This document shows, in pieces, positions 6,029 to 7,458 of a stretch of DNA of 7,458 nt. This stretch comes from Flavobacteriaceae bacterium (lineage in GTDB: Bacteria > Bacteroidota > Bacteroidia > Flavobacteriales > Flavobacteriaceae): positions 7,774 through 15,231 of the forward strand of contig JABAYZ010000284.1 of NCBI GenBank assembly GCA_018608735.1. The letters run 5' to 3'. The notes under the pieces were generated by a model. That model saw only the letters and a list, made by a program, of their open reading frames with translations, was not told where the DNA came from and did not search any database. Made by a program: the position numbers and the translations under genes. Within the stretch, counting starts at the first letter, position 1. The number at the start of each line of letters is the position of its first letter.

Positions 6029-7458
6029 TTATCTAGGATTAAGTACGACAAAAGGAATAATAACTTCTTCTAAGGATATTCCACCGTGTTGGTAGGTGTT
6101 TCTAAAATAATTCACATAATAATTATAATTATTTGGGTAGGCGAAGAATAGATTGTCTTTTGCAAAAATAAAAGAACTATTCATCCCTGCAGAGGGGAGA
6201 TGAATTGATTTTGGATCTTTTACCGCCAAAACATCTTTTTCGTCATAGGACATACTACGACCAGTTTTGTAGCGTAAATTAAGACTGGTTTCTTTATTTC
6301 CAATTACTTTTGATGGGTTTTTTACATTGATAGTCCCGTGATCGGTAGTAATAATGAGTTTAAAATTAAGCTCTTTTGCTTGTTTAATGATTTCTAATAA
6401 TGGAGAGTTTTGAAACCAGCTCTTGGTTAACGATCGATAGCCTTTGTCGTTTGAAGCAAGCTCTTTTAGAACTTCCATTTCGGTTTTGGCATGCGATAAC
6501 ATGTCAACAAAATTATACACTAACACTACGAGATCGTTATGTGTTTTTGTTTTAAAACTATCAGTTAGTTTTTTTCCTGCCTTTAGATTTGTGATTTTTA
6601 TATACTCATGCTTTAAATGAGATAAGCTCAAGCGTTTTAATTGGGCCTCAAGAAATTCTGCTTCAAATAAATTTTTACCGCCTTCATCCGTATCATTTTT
6701 CCAATACTGAGGAAACAATTTTTGCATTTCACTAGGCATTAGCCCAGAAAACAGTGCATTTCTTGCATATTGTGTTGCTGTTGGAAGTATACTGTAATAC
6801 AAACTTTCTTCTTGAGTTTTATAATAGGTATCTACAGTAGGTTCTAAAACTTTCCATTGATCATACCTCAAATTATCAATTACAATAAGCAAGGTAGGTT
6901 GGGAGGTGCTCAGCTCATCAGCTATCTTTTTTTTAAATAGAGTATGAGACATTACAGGCGCTTGATGGTCCTCAAACCAATCCGTATACGAGCGTTCTAT
7001 AAATCGCCCAAATTGTTGATTAGCTTCTGTTTTTTGAGCGTCTAAGATTTCGCGCATTGTAGCATCATTAGAAGCTTCTAGTTCTAGTTCCCAAAACACT
7101 AATTTTTTATAGAGTTGTTCCCATTCTTCAAATGAATTTATCTCGTTTAAATTCATAGATATTTTCCTAAACTCTTGCATGTAGTTTGAGGATGTTTTTT
7201 CAGATACTAAACGGTTGTGATCGAGGTTTTTCTTGAGGGATAAGAGAATTTGATTTGGATTCACGGGTTTTATCAAATAATCCGCGATTTTATTGCCTAT
7301 GGCCTCTTCCATTATGTATTCCTCTTCACTCTTAGTAATCATCACCACTGGTAGTGTTGCTTTAATTTCTTTGAGCTTAGAAAGTGTTTCTAAACCAGAA
7401 AGCCCAGGCATGTTTTCATCTAAAAATACAATATCAAAATCATTTTCTTTGATAAGTA
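6029..7458 (-). CDS. porX: PorX-type response regulator with PglZ domain, 5' end missing
   Basis: The gene is partial: the frame is open to the right edge, and the Met codon at 7411 is internal because the 15 residues before it read LIKENDFDIVFLDEN, part of a receiver domain. The phosphoacceptor Asp is the codon at 7418-7420 (FLDENMPG). Only the first 40 or so residues should be missing. Counting from the Met at 7411, the rest of the receiver follows with T26-K27 and K48 (LIKPVNP), then a helical linker (about 65-165), then a PglZ/alkaline-phosphatase-superfamily domain. That domain has D179 (VIDNLRYDQW), T211 (PTATQYARN), D303 and H307 (NFVDMLSHA), D357-H358 (TTDHGT) and H442 (YQHGGISLEE), so the metal-binding and nucleophile set looks complete. 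In Porphyromonas gingivalis PorX works with the kinase PorY to control type IX secretion genes, and its PglZ domain has been reported to cleave cyclic oligonucleotides. No DNA-binding output domain is present. Confidence 0.95.
   Translation of the reverse strand, partial: LIKENDFDIVFLDENMPGLSGLETLSKLKEIKATLPVVMITKSEEEYIMEEAIGNKIADYLIKPVNPNQILLSLKKNLDHNRLVSEKTSSNYMQEFRKISMNLNEINSFEEWEQLYKKLVFWELELEASNDATMREILDAQKTEANQQFGRFIERSYTDWFEDHQAPVMSHTLFKKKIADELSTSQPTLLIVIDNLRYDQWKVLEPTVDTYYKTQEESLYYSILPTATQYARNALFSGLMPSEMQKLFPQYWKNDTDEGGKNLFEAEFLEAQLKRLSLSHLKHEYIKITNLKAGKKLTDSFKTKTHNDLVVLVYNFVDMLSHAKTEMEVLKELASNDKGYRSLTKSWFQNSPLLEIIKQAKELNFKLIITTDHGTINVKNPSKVIGNKETSLNLRYKTGRSMSYDEKDVLAVKDPKSIHLPSAGMNSSFIFAKDNLFFAYPNNYNYYVNYFRNTYQHGGISLEEVIIPFVVLNPR

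Noticed and set aside
1..7458. Search for tRNA/rRNA genes, CRISPR arrays, insertion sequences, toxin-antitoxin or defence systems
   Set aside because: Nearly all bases are covered by conserved housekeeping genes; no tandem repeats, transposase motifs or structured RNA could be seen by eye.

Overview
The window (7,458 bases, clearly AT-rich) reads as ordinary chromosome of a member of the Bacteroidota, most probably the family Flavobacteriaceae. The reasons are: a porX gene (a response regulator with a PglZ domain, typical of type IX secretion in this phylum); protein sequences that resemble flavobacterial proline dehydrogenase and alanine dehydrogenase-like proteins as I remember them; exact TAnnTTTG promoter boxes, the Bacteroidota sigma-A -7 element; and no Shine-Dalgarno sequences. 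I cannot name a genus. Coding density is high, no gap exceeds about 100 bases, and I see no RNA gene, mobile element or CRISPR array.

Layout, left to right. Bases 2-1000 (+) hold the 3' part of an M14 zinc carboxypeptidase-family gene whose start lies outside the window. Bases 1070-1555 (+) encode an Lrp/AsnC transcription regulator starting at GTG. Converging on it with a gap of 7 bases is aroB (1563-2630, -), for 3-dehydroquinate synthase. A short divergent promoter region of 101 bases separates aroB from a proline dehydrogenase gene (2732-3898, +). That gene converges, with a 4-base overlap, on a small membrane protein of the DUF4258 type (3895-4254, -). Upstream of it, on the same strand, come an alanine dehydrogenase-family gene (4353-5552), tsaE (5583-6026) and porX (6029 to beyond the right edge).

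How the genes work together. porX, tsaE and the ald-like gene lie head to tail with gaps of 2 and 30 bases and are probably one transcript, perhaps also including the DUF4258 gene 98 bases further on. This would tie a type IX secretion regulator to a tRNA t6A-modification ATPase and an amino-acid dehydrogenase-like enzyme. On the left, an amino-acid-responsive regulator (Lrp type) sits among amino-acid genes: a peptidase, aromatic amino-acid synthesis, proline oxidation and the ald-like gene. Control of any of these by the regulator is only an inference from proximity.

I found no undescribed multi-gene system here. The points most worth a second look are the apparent replacement of the catalytic histidine by glutamine in the alanine dehydrogenase-like protein, the intact phosphatase-type active site of PorX within its unusual operon, and a 10-base-arm perfect inverted repeat made of T8 and A8 runs inside the small membrane-protein gene.
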